Assembly (NCBI GenBank): GCA_015232855.1
Contig: JADFYW010000030.1
Coordinates: 1-38,557 of the forward strand
Reading direction: 5' to 3'
From: Fibrobacteria bacterium
GTDB taxonomy: Bacteria > Fibrobacterota > Fibrobacteria > UBA11236 > JADFYW01
DNA: 38,557 bases
Shown: one piece after another, positions 7,185-17,037 of the stretch
Position numbering within the stretch: the stretch's first letter is position 1
How the letters are laid out: every line of letters starts with the position of its first letter
Translations under genes and position numbers: made by a program
The notes under the pieces: generated by a model
The model's input: only the letters and a program-made list of their open reading frames with translations
The model's database searches: none
Told to the model about the DNA's origin: nothing

Positions 7185-8749
7185 GAGCTTGCCTCCGCAG
7201 TATGCATGGCAGGTGGTTCAGAAAAATTCTCTGTTTGGGGAGGAGTGGTGGCCTTCCACTCCAGGGAAGAAGCTCCCCAGGGGTTGTCCTCCGCCCGGGC
7301 ACCTTTTTTTACAGACATAATAAATAAAACAATAACACCAATAAGCCCGGCCACGGCAATTATCCCGCCTATGACGGACACTACCTGTGAAGCGGCCATC
7401 CCCTCAATTACCTGGTAATGCCCACGGGGAAGTCCTCTGGCACCAGCGATAAGCTGAGGAAGAAAGGTGATGTTTAAGCCGATAAAAAGTGTAAGGCCCG
7501 CTAACATGCTTAGGTTCTCGTTAATTTGTTTGCCACTCATTTTGGGCCACCAGTAATACAGACCGGCCAACAGGGAAAATAATACTGCGCCCAGTAAGTA
7601 GTGATTACTTCCTACGGCAAAAAGGCTTCCGCTTAATTGGCTATTGAGTGACATAATGTTGAGTGCCGCTGCTGCAAGTAATCCCACCGGGAACATGATA
7701 ATAGCGAATAGGGAAAAGACCAGGGCCGCGTTGAGTTGGATACTCCCCTTATACAAAGTTGCAAGCCAGCTTAAAATACAATTGAAGCAGATGGCCACGA
7801 GTATCATAAACAAAAAGGAAGTCATCGTTGAAGCAGCAATAGACTGGCCGGAAGAAGTAAGGTGCCCGCCCCAGCTGAGTATGCTTAAAAATGAAATAGC
7901 AAAGAAAGAAACGACTTGTCCGGTATAGCCAAATACGGGCCTGCGACTCATGACCGAAACCGTGTCTCCGATAATTCCAAAGGCAGGCAGTAGGGCCATA
8001 AATAAGGCGGGCCTGGCAAAGAACCAGAAGAGTTGCTGGTATAACAAAGCATCGCCTCCCAGTGCCGGGTCAAACAATCCAAGACCCATCATTTTCTCAA
8101 GCAGCAAAAGAGCAAAGGCCCCGCCCAGGAGAGGGGTTGCAAAAATCTGTATAATGGCGGCGGCTTGTAAAGACCAGGCAAATAAAGGTAAATCAGACCA
8201 GGCCAGACCTTGTGCGCGATGTAATTGAATGGTGACGGTGAAGTTGATGCCTGTAATAATAACAGAGACCCCCAGGGTAATTACTGCAAATACCATCATT
8301 ACAAATGGGAAGCCCTCGGTAAGGGATGCTGGCGCAAGAGCTGTCCAGCGTAATATGTTACCGGCGTGCATAGATAAAAATGCAAGTAAAAGACCTGCAA
8401 ACCAAAAGTAAAAGCTCAGGCGGTTAAGACGGGGGAAAGCGACATTAGAGGCGCCCAGTTGCAGCGGCAGGAAAAAATTCCCTAAAGACGCCGGAATAGC
8501 AGGCACCATAAAGAGGAATATCATAAAAAAACTATGAAAGCTGAGGGCCTGAAAAAAGGTCTGTTGTCCTTCTACCATAGCGTCATTGGTTAAAAGGTCA
8601 AGCCTCAGGCCAATGCCCGCAATAAGGGCCAGCACTGCAGCAACACCCATTCCCACCAGATACATAAGCGCGATGCGTTTACTGTCGACACTCTTTAGCC
8701 AGGAAGCGGCTCCTGATTCGCTCAGATAATTTGAAGTATTCTCACTCAT
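7181..8749 (-). CDS. Haem-copper oxidase subunit I homologue lacking the haem a3-CuB centre
   Basis: A 522-aa, 12-TM protein aligning along its whole length with aa3-type CoxA (NFFLPLQLGASNVAFPRLN, RRPVFGYTGQVV, SWLATLYKGSIQLN, YYWWPKMSGK). Both low-spin haem ligands are kept: H72 in helix II (FHSFFMIF) and H383 in helix X (SNHYL). The O2 site is gone. GHPEVY of helix VI reads ARPALF (246 is R, 250 is F). WAHH of helix VII reads WGGH (only H296 kept). The haem a3 ligand in VAHFHY is S381. The HD pair for Mg reads S373-G374, and the helix VIII Lys reads C324. The frame is open and coupled on both sides by ATGA overlaps. It is probably a membrane electron carrier, not an oxidase; that is inference. 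Confidence 0.9.
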   Translation of the reverse strand: MSENTSNYLSESGAASWLKSVDSKRIALMYLVGMGVAAVLALIAGIGLRLDLLTNDAMVEGQQTFFQALSFHSFFMIFLFMVPAIPASLGNFFLPLQLGASNVAFPRLNRLSFYFWFAGLLLAFLSMHAGNILRWTALAPASLTEGFPFVMMVFAVITLGVSVIITGINFTVTIQLHRAQGLAWSDLPLFAWSLQAAAIIQIFATPLLGGAFALLLLEKMMGLGLFDPALGGDALLYQQLFWFFARPALFMALLPAFGIIGDTVSVMSRRPVFGYTGQVVSFFAISFLSILSWGGHLTSSGQSIAASTMTSFLFMILVAICFNCILSWLATLYKGSIQLNAALVFSLFAIIMFPVGLLAAAALNIMSLNSQLSGSLFAVGSNHYLLGAVLFSLLAGLYYWWPKMSGKQINENLSMLAGLTLFIGLNITFLPQLIAGARGLPRGHYQVIEGMAASQVVSVIGGIIAVAGLIGVIVLFIMSVKKGARAEDNPWGASSLEWKATTPPQTENFSEPPAMHTAEASS

Positions 8750-9660
8750 TGCAAACTCTTCAGGTAGGCGATTAATGCGTTCATTTCTTTTGCTTTAAGG
8801 GGGTAGGCCAGCATAGTAGGCTTAAACCCGGCGGCTACTTCTACATTTGGCTCAAGTAAAGACCGAACCACATAAGCAGAATCAGCAATCACCGCTTCTG
8901 CGCTGTCAAGAGCACGTTCGGTCCCAAAAAAGCCTTTAAGGGTCGGGCCGACTATCTTGGAGCCGTCAACAGAATGGCAGGCGTTACAGCCTTGCTTCTC
9001 ATAGACATAGAGACCATATTCTTCTGGTGTTTTTCCAATACTCGGGTCAAATTTGACTTTGATCCAATGGGCGTAATCTTCTTCTGACAATACTTTTAAA
9101 ACTGCATCCGCAGCACCGCTCGTGTTATAAATGGCAAACAAACCCTCTTTGTTGGGGTTAAACCAGGTAACGGTTTTGCGGTTGGGTACGACCCCTTTAC
9201 CGACGCGCATTGAAGGAATAGAAATGCCATGCACATTATCAGCAGAACTCATTTCGAGTTTAACCGGAAGGTTCACAGGCACAATCAGGCTGTCCGGACT
9301 GGTGCCATCGAGATAATGGAACTGCCAGGCGGCAGAAGTTGCCGTTACACCGAGCACCAAAGCGGTATTAGGAGGAACCTGTAATTTTATAAACCCACGA
9401 AGCCCGTAACAGAAAAAGCCTGCTAAAACGATAAGTATAAGAGCCGTCCAACCCGTTTGTATCATGGCCTGTTTGCAGGGAGAGGACTCTGAAATTGTTT
9501 GAGCCTGGTTACGTCCTTTGATTACAAAGAAAATGGTAAGAAGCGAAATGATAACCACCAGAACCAGAGAAAACCCCAGGTAACCATAAAACGTACCATC
9601 CACGTATGTTGCCAGAGATGATGCCTTTTCGGCCAGCCAGAATGAATTGTTTGCGTTCAT
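8746..9660 (-). CDS. Cytochrome oxidase-like subunit II with cytochrome c domain, CuA lost
   Basis: Homologue of caa3-type subunit II, 304 aa. Two TM helices (about 24-48 and 70-90) precede a cupredoxin domain at about 98-200, then a class I cytochrome c domain with CNACH at 225-229 and a likely distal Met at M283 (FKPTML). The cupredoxin fold is clear: AWQFHYLDG, DNVHGISIPSMRVGKGVVPNR, and an SEEDYAHWI end. The first CuA histidine position is kept (H144), but the CAEYCGxxH..M loop is replaced by YNTSGAADAV, so both Cys and the later His and Met are missing. CuA cannot form. It ends in an ATGA overlap with subunit I. No good ribosome site is seen upstream of its ATG. Confidence 0.9.
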   Translation of the reverse strand: MNANNSFWLAEKASSLATYVDGTFYGYLGFSLVLVVIISLLTIFFVIKGRNQAQTISESSPCKQAMIQTGWTALILIVLAGFFCYGLRGFIKLQVPPNTALVLGVTATSAAWQFHYLDGTSPDSLIVPVNLPVKLEMSSADNVHGISIPSMRVGKGVVPNRKTVTWFNPNKEGLFAIYNTSGAADAVLKVLSEEDYAHWIKVKFDPSIGKTPEEYGLYVYEKQGCNACHSVDGSKIVGPTLKGFFGTERALDSAEAVIADSAYVVRSLLEPNVEVAAGFKPTMLAYPLKAKEMNALIAYLKSLQ

Positions 9661-9683
9661 AAACAGTTATTATTAACGGCACA

Positions 9684-9763
9684 TGTCATCGCCCGGCTTG
9701 ACCGGGCGATCCATCCCTGAATCGACGATCTGCTGGATTGCCCGGGCAAGCCGGGCAATGACA
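9684..9763. repeat. REP-like inverted repeat (ccgggc family)
   Basis: Two 30-base arms, tgtcat-cgcccggcttgacc and its near-complement ending gggcaatgaca, face each other with about 20 bases between. It sits inside the respiratory operon between the 102-aa gene and subunit II. Close copies occur at 19105-19184 and, as a single arm, at 35917-35946. Confidence 0.85.
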
Positions 9764-9798
9764 TTGTGTCTAGGTTAAATATCATATTAAAATCCAAT

Positions 9799-10107
9799 TT
9801 ATTTTGCTTCCTTAACAACCATATCCATCGCTTTTTTAACAGGAATCCGTATAGCGCCTTTTTCTTTGTCTGCCCAGTTATAAGAGGACAGCATCTTTTG
9901 TTCGTTTTGTTTGAGTTGGATTAAAGCACTCGTGCCCTGGGAGATTTCTTTCTTTTTCACCTCTTTAGATACATAACCCCGGGTGCCGTACACCGATATT
10001 AGGGAAAGGGCCAGTAGTAAAAGGGAAGCAGTAAAAATTATACCAAAACCTACACTCAGGACCTTCCCGGTTGCGTTCATCTGTGATAAAGTGTTTTTAA
10101 TCTCCAT
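9799..10107 (-). CDS. Small single-TM protein of the ACIII/oxidase locus
   Basis: 102 aa with one TM helix (about 18-42), a charged linker of Lys/Glu (47-54), and a C-terminal motif SYNWADKEKGAIRIPV at 75-90 followed by an amphipathic helix. I recall similar short anchored proteins with an SYGWVD..G..RIPI motif beside oxidase and ACIII genes in Planctomycetes/Verrucomicrobia-type genomes; that comparison is from memory. AGGTTAAT precedes the ATG, and it follows actF by ten bases, so it belongs to the operon. It may link ACIII with the oxidase-like module or help assembly; no function is proven. Confidence 0.7.
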   Translation of the reverse strand: MEIKNTLSQMNATGKVLSVGFGIIFTASLLLLALSLISVYGTRGYVSKEVKKKEISQGTSALIQLKQNEQKMLSSYNWADKEKGAIRIPVKKAMDMVVKEAK

Positions 10108-10117
10108 TTGTATTAAC

Positions 10118-11290
10118 CTATGCGTTCGTGAATTTAAGGGATTCAGGCAGCCTCGGATCCTTTTGAGGTATCAGGGAGGATTTTTCCATTCTCTTTAAAA
10201 GGAAATAGAAAAACAGCCCGCCGATAAATAAAAAGCTTCCGACATCACCTAAGGTAATATGCATCCCCTTGGTATTAATATTCGGCATAATCAGCCAGTA
10301 GATATCAAGATAATTCGCAAAAAACAACCATACCGCTACAACAAACAGTGCGAGTAGATTGCGTTTCACGATGCGTGAAATGAAATAGAAAAAAGGAATT
10401 ACAAAATGAATGAAAATCATGGCTACACTTAAGGTCTTCCAGCTGCCTTCTGCACGAAGGTGAAAAAACGGAGTCTCTTCGCCCAAATTACCATACCAGA
10501 TTAAAAGGAACTGACAATAGGCGATATAGGCCCAGAAGGCATTAAACCCAAAAAGGAGTTTGCCGAGGTCATGGTAGTGTTCAACGGTAATTGCGTCTTT
10601 TACATAACCTTTTTTCTGCAGGAGGTAGGCTACCATAATAATCATTGAGTAAATAGCCACCGCAGAGCATGAAAAATAATACACCCCAAAGATGGTCGAA
10701 AACCAATGGGGATTCAGGCTCATTATCCAGTCAAAAGAAAAGAAGGTCTCAGAGGCAGCATATAATATAATCCCCAGTGTTGACCATTTTTGGAGTGACA
10801 GGGTAATTGCTTTATCACCAGATGTATCCTGGACAACAGATTTTTTGAGTAACCACCAGGCAAGTATCGCCCAGATAGCAAAAAACACGACCGTACGGCT
10901 AATAAAGAAAATAAGATTGAAATAACTGGCTTTTGCCTGCATGATAGGGTCATGGGCCACCGCTTCAGCATGGGACCAGTGAAAGAGTGTATGTATACCA
11001 ACAGCGAGGAGAGGAATAATTAAAACTCCCATCCACATAAGATTCGCAGTGATGTTCTCAGCGATCCGGCGGACAACCACGCTCCACCCTGCCCGGGTGA
11101 GGTGTTGTAAAAGTACAAAGGCTAAACCGCCGAGAGAAATGGAGAGAAAAAAGCAAAAGGCGGTGAGATACGAAAAGGCAAACTGGCGGGCGTCCATCAT
11201 AAGAGCCACCGCAGAAGCGGCCGCACCCAGCGCTGTAACTATCAGAAAGATAGCCTTACCCTTGCCTGCTGAAAACTTCGTCTGCTCCAT
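10118..11290 (-). CDS. actF: Alternative complex III subunit ActF
   Basis: Integral membrane subunit of alternative complex III, the quinol:cytochrome c (or HiPIP) oxidoreductase. The 390-aa protein has about ten hydrophobic helices and the pattern expected of ActF, a shortened relative of the NrfD/ActC fold: AGWSVVVRRIAENI, HTLFHWSH, FISRTVVFFAIWA, SFDWIMSLNPHWFSTIFGVYYF, and FNAFWAYIAYCQFLLIWYGN. It holds no cofactor in solved structures but forms proton half-channels with ActC. AGGAAGG precedes the ATG, and seven bases separate it from actE. Confidence 0.92.
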   Translation of the reverse strand: MEQTKFSAGKGKAIFLIVTALGAAASAVALMMDARQFAFSYLTAFCFFLSISLGGLAFVLLQHLTRAGWSVVVRRIAENITANLMWMGVLIIPLLAVGIHTLFHWSHAEAVAHDPIMQAKASYFNLIFFISRTVVFFAIWAILAWWLLKKSVVQDTSGDKAITLSLQKWSTLGIILYAASETFFSFDWIMSLNPHWFSTIFGVYYFSCSAVAIYSMIIMVAYLLQKKGYVKDAITVEHYHDLGKLLFGFNAFWAYIAYCQFLLIWYGNLGEETPFFHLRAEGSWKTLSVAMIFIHFVIPFFYFISRIVKRNLLALFVVAVWLFFANYLDIYWLIMPNINTKGMHITLGDVGSFLFIGGLFFYFLLKRMEKSSLIPQKDPRLPESLKFTNA

Positions 11291-11297
11291 AACCTTC

Positions 11298-11915
11298 CTA
11301 CTTCAACTGGCCTTGTTTATCGGGTGGTACATCCTGCAATGAAGCGTTGCCACTTTTTTGCAAGGCCCGCACATAGGCGACAATGGCCCAGCGGTCTGCG
11401 ACAGGTACTTGCGAGCTCATGGCCGGCATGGTACGCACGCCTCTGGTAATTACATCAAATATTTGCCCGTCCTTCATCCCGAGAATGCGGGGGTCGGTAT
11501 AACTGGGGGATGGGGTAAAGCCTTTTTGCTTCATGATGCTATTTCCATCACCCAGGGCCCCATGACATACCGTGCAGTAAATAGCAAAACGGTCTTGTCC
11601 GTGTGTCATTATTGCGGGCGTGATTTTTACAGGGTTGTTCACAAAAACAGAGTCGATAATACCATTATAATAAGCTTCATTTAAATTTAAATGCCCCCGG
11701 GGGACCGTTCCCGGGATAAGGGGGCGCATGGCCCTTCCGTCGGGATAGAAGGTGTTTTCGCCAAAGGCCCGGAATTTTTCCTGGTTATCCATATTTAACA
11801 CAAGATGTATGGGAGGTTTGGTTGACTTCTGGCCGCGACAACCAGAAAATACCAACACACTTAAAAGTGCACTCACAAGCACGACAAAACATTTATGGGT
11901 ATACCGGTTATTCAT
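11298..11915 (-). CDS. actE: Alternative complex III subunit ActE, monohaem cytochrome c lipoprotein
   Basis: Membrane-anchored cytochrome c of ACIII. The N-terminal signal ends in lipobox VFSGC (C26), so it is a lipoprotein on the periplasmic side. The conserved ActE stretch NMDNQEKFRAFGENTFYPDG and RPLIPGTVPRG is present. One haem site, CTVCH, is at 114-118, with a likely Met ligand in RTMPAM. 205 aa, typical. GAGGAA precedes the ATG, which directly follows the actD stop. It should pass electrons from ActA to the next carrier; here that could be the cytochrome domain of the oxidase-like subunit II. Confidence 0.92.
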   Translation of the reverse strand: MNNRYTHKCFVVLVSALLSVLVFSGCRGQKSTKPPIHLVLNMDNQEKFRAFGENTFYPDGRAMRPLIPGTVPRGHLNLNEAYYNGIIDSVFVNNPVKITPAIMTHGQDRFAIYCTVCHGALGDGNSIMKQKGFTPSPSYTDPRILGMKDGQIFDVITRGVRTMPAMSSQVPVADRWAIVAYVRALQKSGNASLQDVPPDKQGQLK

Positions 11916-12461
11916 TTATTCCTCTATAACCTCTATGTTTTTCCCACCGATTTCTTCTAAAAAACGTCTGGTTTCTTTAGCGTTAAACTGCGGGTCTTTT
12001 GCTTCTATGCTAATAAAAAAAGCGTCATTTGAAAAACGTAAAAAGTTTTTACTGGAAAAGAGCGCATGGTATAAAAGCGGTAGTTTATTAAGAGCAAACA
12101 TACCAAGGAGAGCGCTGAAAGCAGCAAATAATATTGCGCCTTCGAAGGTCCAGATACCAAAAGAGGGGTAATCATTAAAAGGTTTACCGGCAATAACCAG
12201 GGGATAGGCAATTTTACTTGACCAGTACTGGAGATAAAAAGCACTCAGCATACCCGTCATACTACAGATAAACACAAAAATTCCAAGCTTTGAATCTTTT
12301 AAGCCCATGGCCCTGTCCATGCCGTGAACAGGAAAGGGGCTGTGGGTGTCCCATTTTTTATAGCCTTTATCCCGAACCTTTTCTGCTGCCTTAAGCAAAT
12401 CACCGGGATTCGCGAATTCAGCTAAAACGCCGAAGAGTTTGCTGTTTTTCTGCTCAGCCAT
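11916..12461 (-). CDS. actD: Alternative complex III subunit ActD (DUF3341)
   Basis: 181 aa with the DUF3341 layout: a soluble N-terminal alpha/beta domain (FGVLAEFANPGDLLKAAEKVRDKGYKKWDTHSPFPVHGMD), two TM helices (about 58-80 and 105-128), and a second soluble domain ending in FLEEIGGKNIEVIEE. ActD is a structural subunit without cofactors. The start codon overlaps the actC stop (TAATG), with a strong GGAGGTGAG ribosome site inside the end of actC. Confidence 0.92.
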   Translation of the reverse strand: MAEQKNSKLFGVLAEFANPGDLLKAAEKVRDKGYKKWDTHSPFPVHGMDRAMGLKDSKLGIFVFICSMTGMLSAFYLQYWSSKIAYPLVIAGKPFNDYPSFGIWTFEGAILFAAFSALLGMFALNKLPLLYHALFSSKNFLRFSNDAFFISIEAKDPQFNAKETRRFLEEIGGKNIEVIEE

Positions 12462-13855
12462 TAATGCTCACCTCCGTGACTCCCGTGATGGGGGTCCGCT
12501 TCAGGCATAACGCCTTTAACTTCAGAGAGCGCAATGGCTGGTCCGAAGCGAAGGAAAAGAAGAAACAGGGTGAAAAATAATCCGAAACTGCCTGCGAAAG
12601 TACATACATCAACCCAGCTGGCCCGGTAATAATCCCAGCTGGAAGGGAGAAAGTCTGCATGCAAAGTGATTACAATCACAAAGCGTTCAAACCACATACC
12701 GATGTTGATAAAAATAGTGATAACAAAAATAATCCCCATATGGGTCCGGCATTTCTTAAACCAAAAAAGCTGGGGGATAACGACATTACAAATAATCATG
12801 GACGCATAAGCCCACCAGTAAGGGCCCGTTGCCCGGTTCCAGAAGGCAAAGCGTTCAAAGGGGTTGGCGCTATACCAGGCGATAAAGAGCTCCATCATAT
12901 AGGCGTACCCCACTATGGACCCGGTGGTAAGCATAATTTTAGCCATATTTTCCATATGACGGCGGGTCACGATATGTTTGTATCCGTAAATTTCTCTGGC
13001 GATAATCATCAATGTTCCCACTAATCCGAAACCAGAAAAGACAGCGCCGGTTACAAAATAAGGGGGAAGAATAGTGGTGTGCCAGCCCGGAAGGATGGAA
13101 GCGGAAAAGTCAAAACTAACGACACTGTGCACAGAAACTACCAGGGGTGTGGCAACAGCGGCAAGAATGAGGTATGCGCGTTCATAGTGTTGCCAATGCC
13201 GGTTAGCACCACGCCAGCCCATTGAAAAGAGTCCGTAAATAGTTTTTCTTACTTTGTTCGTGGCCCGGTCGCGTAAAGTGGCCAGGTCGGGGATAAGGCC
13301 CATGTACCAGAAAAGAGTTGATACCATAGCGTACGTGCCGATTGCGGCAACATCCCAGAGCAGGGGAGAACGGAAATTCGGCCACATACCCATTTGATTG
13401 GGAAGCGGTACCATGTAATAGCCCATCCAGACACGACCGATGTGAATAATCGGATAAAGCCCTGCGCAACAAACTGCAAATACCGTCATGGTTTCTGCAA
13501 AACGGTTAATACCCGTACGCCACTTTTGGCGGAATAAAAAGAGAATAGCAGAAATGAGTGTGCCGGCGTGACCAATACCGATCCACCAGACAAAGTTCAC
13601 AATGGCCCATCCCCAGGCGTTAGGTGAATTGAGGCCCCACACTCCGGTACCTTCCCAGACAAGGTAACCAACCATACTGACGTAAAGTGTAAAACCCGTA
13701 AAAGCAACAAATAAAGAAATCAACCACCAGGAGGGTGTTTTAACAAGAGGCACCTCTGCTGCACGAACAACGATTTCCGTCACATCGGAAAAAGTCTTGC
13801 CGCCTTCTACCAGGGGCTGCCGTACTGCGGGATCTTCTACCATATGAGCCGACAT
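12461..13855 (-). CDS. actC: Alternative complex III subunit ActC (NrfD-like)
   Basis: Quinol-oxidising membrane subunit, 464 aa with about ten TM helices of the NrfD/PsrC fold. Diagnostic stretches include [21 protein letters not shown] (the GHAGT motif near the quinol site), [34 protein letters not shown], and [21 protein letters not shown]. It partners with the Fe-S domain of ActB and passes electrons from quinol toward ActA. Its ATG overlaps the actB stop by one base (TGATG), with GGGGAG as ribosome site. Nothing looks damaged. Confidence 0.94.
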   Translation of the reverse strand: MSAHMVEDPAVRQPLVEGGKTFSDVTEIVVRAAEVPLVKTPSWWLISLFVAFTGFTLYVSMVGYLVWEGTGVWGLNSPNAWGWAIVNFVWWIGIGHAGTLISAILFLFRQKWRTGINRFAETMTVFAVCCAGLYPIIHIGRVWMGYYMVPLPNQMGMWPNFRSPLLWDVAAIGTYAMVSTLFWYMGLIPDLATLRDRATNKVRKTIYGLFSMGWRGANRHWQHYERAYLILAAVATPLVVSVHSVVSFDFSASILPGWHTTILPPYFVTGAVFSGFGLVGTLMIIAREIYGYKHIVTRRHMENMAKIMLTTGSIVGYAYMMELFIAWYSANPFERFAFWNRATGPYWWAYASMIICNVVIPQLFWFKKCRTHMGIIFVITIFINIGMWFERFVIVITLHADFLPSSWDYYRASWVDVCTFAGSFGLFFTLFLLFLRFGPAIALSEVKGVMPEADPHHGSHGGEH

Positions 13856-16800
13856 CAGTGCTCCCCACGCCCGGTTTGGTGTGAATCAATTTTTTCGGGA
13901 TGCTTGCTTGCTTTGGCCATTTTAGGATTAAGGTTGGTGACCCGGGAAAGAAAAGATGTGCGTGGCCTGATGTTGAGTTCAGCCAGCAGTTCGTAATTTC
14001 GCTTATTGTGCTTAAGTTTTGTGACTTTTGCGTTTTTATCGTTAATATCGCCAAAGGTGATTGCACCTGATGGGCAGGTCTGCTGACAGGCCGGGACAAT
14101 GTTTCCGTCCGGAACCATCTCTTCCCCTTTATTTTTATGGGCGATACGCTGTTCATTAATACGCTGTACGCAGTAAGAACATTTTTCCATTACACCCCTG
14201 AAGCGGACCGTCACATCGGGGTTCTGGGCCATCTTTTGGGTGTTTACATATTTATTCGTCAGGTTATAATAGTTGAACCGACGTACCTTATAAGGGCAGT
14301 TATTGGCACAATAGCGTGTACCCACACAGCGGTTATAAGCCATATCATTAAGGCCGTCGCTGGAATGCGCCGTGGCCGCAACCGGGCATACCGCTTCGCA
14401 GGGGGCCATTTCGCATTGTGCGCAGCCTATTCCCTGAAACACGACCTGGGGATTATCAAGATCGGTTCCTGCAAAGTAACGATCAATTCTAAGCCAGTGC
14501 ATTTCTCTGTTGAGTGCTACCTGGTCTTTACCTACGATAGGAATGTTATTTTCTGCCTGGCAGGCAACCACACAAGAGCCGCAACCCGTGCATTTGTTTA
14601 AATCTATTACCATGCCCCATTGCTGGCCCTTGTCGTATTGATGTTCGTCCCAAAGACTCTCATAGGCGCCATGGCCCTGATGAGATTTATGATGGACATT
14701 TACATCTTCAACCCGTACAATATCGCGGCCCTCCATAGACCAGTGTTCCTGTACGTTGGCAAGGTCATATTTCTTCCCGGTATTTTTGAGGCTTGCGTTA
14801 TAAGCGGCACTTAACGAAGTACTGTTGCGTAAGGGATACACATTTACACCGGCGCCCGACCCAATGGTGCCCGCTTTGCTACGCCCGTAACCGAGGTTCA
14901 AAAGAATAGTGTCATCAGCTATGCCTGGCAAAATAGAAACCGGAAGTTCAAGTTTTTTATCACCACTTTTGATTTCAATAACAGGACGGTCCCATTGTCC
15001 AAGAGGAATGCCTTTGTTGTCTTTTAAAAGTATCGCTTTGCGGAGGCCATATTTTTCTGCTGTTTTTAAGCTCATAACCGCAGCATTATCCCAGGCAAGA
15101 CGGGTCATGGGGTCTGGGAATTCCTGCAACCAGCCGTTACTTGCAAAACGCCCGTCATAGAGGGATAAGTCTTCTTTAAATAAGAGCTCAAGTTCGCCGG
15201 CCTTGGTGGCTTTAAGAGATTCTATTTGAGTTTGGCAGCAAGTCACAAGAGTACCGTAAGAAACACCAGCGGCCATATTGTAACTATCAGAACCCTTCAT
15301 CAGGCCGTCATGTATCCAGGTCCGCCATTTTTTATCAAAGCCTTCTGCGCCTTCCCGGGATTTCCAGTAGTTGCGGACAATATCATAACCCTTTTTAAAA
15401 GGATACCCACTGAGTCCGGCCAGTATCTCCAGCGCAGATTGGGCCTGGTATAACGGGGCTATTAACGGCTGGGCGATATTGGTAACACCATTAAAGGCAG
15501 CGCCATCGGACCATTCTTCAAGGTAATGGGTTTTGGGAAGGTGCCAGGTGCTAAGCTCTGCGGTTTCGTCAACCATACATCCCGCATGGATAACATTTTT
15601 TACTTTTTTCAATTGAGTGACAAAATCAAAGTCTGCCGGGGCAGTATACACCGGGTTAACACCGAGCATTACCAGGGTGGTTACCTTTTCGTCTGCCATG
15701 TCTTTTACAAGCAGCTCAAGTGAGTTTACTTCTCCAGCTGTTTCCGCATTAAAACCTGCGGTGGATGAGCGCTTATAATGAACTGTGCGGCCAATGCAGC
15801 CAAGGGCCATGTTAATAATATGGGCCAATACATGCAGGGCAGGTTCCTGGTCTTTGCCCACACAAATAAGACTCTGTTGGGGCTGTTCTAAAATATCCTG
15901 GCAGACGGACGCTATCCATTTACCGCAGTCTAAATCTTGCGCGGTTGCTGCGCCCTCGGAAATAAGGCCCTTAAATGCGTTAGGGACACCAGCAGGAAGT
16001 GCTACACCGAGTTTATTGAAAACATAATCAGAGATGAGCCAGAGAGACTTACGGACCTGGCTTGGCTTAAGCCTGAGTCGATGGTCAGCTCTTGCGCCGG
16101 TCAAAGAAAAATCAGATTCGACTATATAAAGGCGGTTTACCCGTCCGTTGTCGGGGTCGCGTTTTTCATTAAAACCTTTTGCGTTTATCAGAGCGCCTGT
16201 TTCCCGGCTGAGGAAATCACAATCTATGGCAAGTATCCGTTCTGCTTTGGTAAAATTATAATGGGCGTCCACTACCTGCCCGGTAGCGGCCTTTAAACCT
16301 TTTACTGCGTTATCGCGGTTAACGGGCTCCCAGCTGTGCCATTTGGCGCGGGGTAAAGCATTTTGCATATGCTTTTTAACAGCGGCCAGAGAGGGCGAAG
16401 TAATATACTCGCTCAGAATAGAAAGTCCTTCTCCGGCATTTGCCTTGTGGGTCGCCATTAAGAGTTCCATCTCTTTCTGGAAGACTCCCCAGGTTGATGG
16501 CTTCCCTTGTTTGAGAGGAGTTTTACTGCGTTCAGGATCATATAAATTAAGCAGAGATGCCTGGTGAAATACGGAAGCCGCACCCAGGCTTGACGGATGA
16601 AGAGCATTTCCTTCAATTTTGGTGGGACGACCCTCGTGACTCTCAACGACCAGGCCGACTACTTCCTGACCTAATGACATGGAAGTGGCGAAATTGAGGG
16701 GTTTACCCGGTACCAGATATTCGGGGCTATTATTATAAGGAAGAATTTTTTCTTCGGGCCGTCTTATTGATTTGCAACCACTGAGCCCGGCTAAGGCCAT

Positions 16801-17037
16801 GGAAGAGGCCATCAGGCCCAGAAAAGAACGTCTGTTTACGGGGTCAAGTAATTCGGAAGCCCTTTCCGGAAACTCGTCTTTTACGAACTTCTTATAGGCT
16901 GGGCTTTCCGCAAACTCATCCAGGCTCTTCCAGAAATGTTTTTTGCCCTTATTTTTAAGCGAATCAAAAAACCTTCGGGAAGCCCCGTTTCCGTATGTGT
17001 TGTTTTCGTTATTATTTAGCGATGACATGCGGAACAA
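13855..17037 (-). CDS. actB: Alternative complex III subunit ActB (molybdopterin-like plus Fe-S)
   Basis: 1060-aa periplasmic subunit fusing an inactive molybdopterin-oxidoreductase-like domain (about 90-780) to an NrfC/PsrB-like ferredoxin domain (812-990). The Tat/lipoprotein signal [21 protein letters not shown] is at 68-88, with the twin Arg and a Cys. Fe-S cysteines are [11 protein letters not shown] (816-826), [13 protein letters not shown] (872-884), [11 protein letters not shown] (904-914), CSYC (953-956) and CQQTC (984-988), fitting the usual three 4Fe-4S plus one 3Fe-4S. The frame opens with a TTG at 17037, but the ATG at 17028 may be the true start. Both overlap actA. The subunit appears fully functional. 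Confidence 0.94.
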   Translation of the reverse strand: MFRMSSLNNNENNTYGNGASRRFFDSLKNKGKKHFWKSLDEFAESPAYKKFVKDEFPERASELLDPVNRRSFLGLMASSMALAGLSGCKSIRRPEEKILPYNNSPEYLVPGKPLNFATSMSLGQEVVGLVVESHEGRPTKIEGNALHPSSLGAASVFHQASLLNLYDPERSKTPLKQGKPSTWGVFQKEMELLMATHKANAGEGLSILSEYITSPSLAAVKKHMQNALPRAKWHSWEPVNRDNAVKGLKAATGQVVDAHYNFTKAERILAIDCDFLSRETGALINAKGFNEKRDPDNGRVNRLYIVESDFSLTGARADHRLRLKPSQVRKSLWLISDYVFNKLGVALPAGVPNAFKGLISEGAATAQDLDCGKWIASVCQDILEQPQQSLICVGKDQEPALHVLAHIINMALGCIGRTVHYKRSSTAGFNAETAGEVNSLELLVKDMADEKVTTLVMLGVNPVYTAPADFDFVTQLKKVKNVIHAGCMVDETAELSTWHLPKTHYLEEWSDGAAFNGVTNIAQPLIAPLYQAQSALEILAGLSGYPFKKGYDIVRNYWKSREGAEGFDKKWRTWIHDGLMKGSDSYNMAAGVSYGTLVTCCQTQIESLKATKAGELELLFKEDLSLYDGRFASNGWLQEFPDPMTRLAWDNAAVMSLKTAEKYGLRKAILLKDNKGIPLGQWDRPVIEIKSGDKKLELPVSILPGIADDTILLNLGYGRSKAGTIGSGAGVNVYPLRNSTSLSAAYNASLKNTGKKYDLANVQEHWSMEGRDIVRVEDVNVHHKSHQGHGAYESLWDEHQYDKGQQWGMVIDLNKCTGCGSCVVACQAENNIPIVGKDQVALNREMHWLRIDRYFAGTDLDNPQVVFQGIGCAQCEMAPCEAVCPVAATAHSSDGLNDMAYNRCVGTRYCANNCPYKVRRFNYYNLTNKYVNTQKMAQNPDVTVRFRGVMEKCSYCVQRINEQRIAHKNKGEEMVPDGNIVPACQQTCPSGAITFGDINDKNAKVTKLKHNKRNYELLAELNIRPRTSFLSRVTNLNPKMAKASKHPEKIDSHQTGRGEH

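Noticed and set aside
7181-8749. Subunit I as a nitric-oxide reductase or a cbb3/ba3 oxidase
   Set aside because: Those families also keep the high-spin haem His and at least two or three metal-ligand His; here the haem a3 ligand is Ser. The overall sequence is aa3-like.
7181-9660. Sequencing error as the cause of missing metal ligands
   Set aside because: Many separate substitutions at distant sites in two genes, with no frame break, cannot be explained by errors in base calling.
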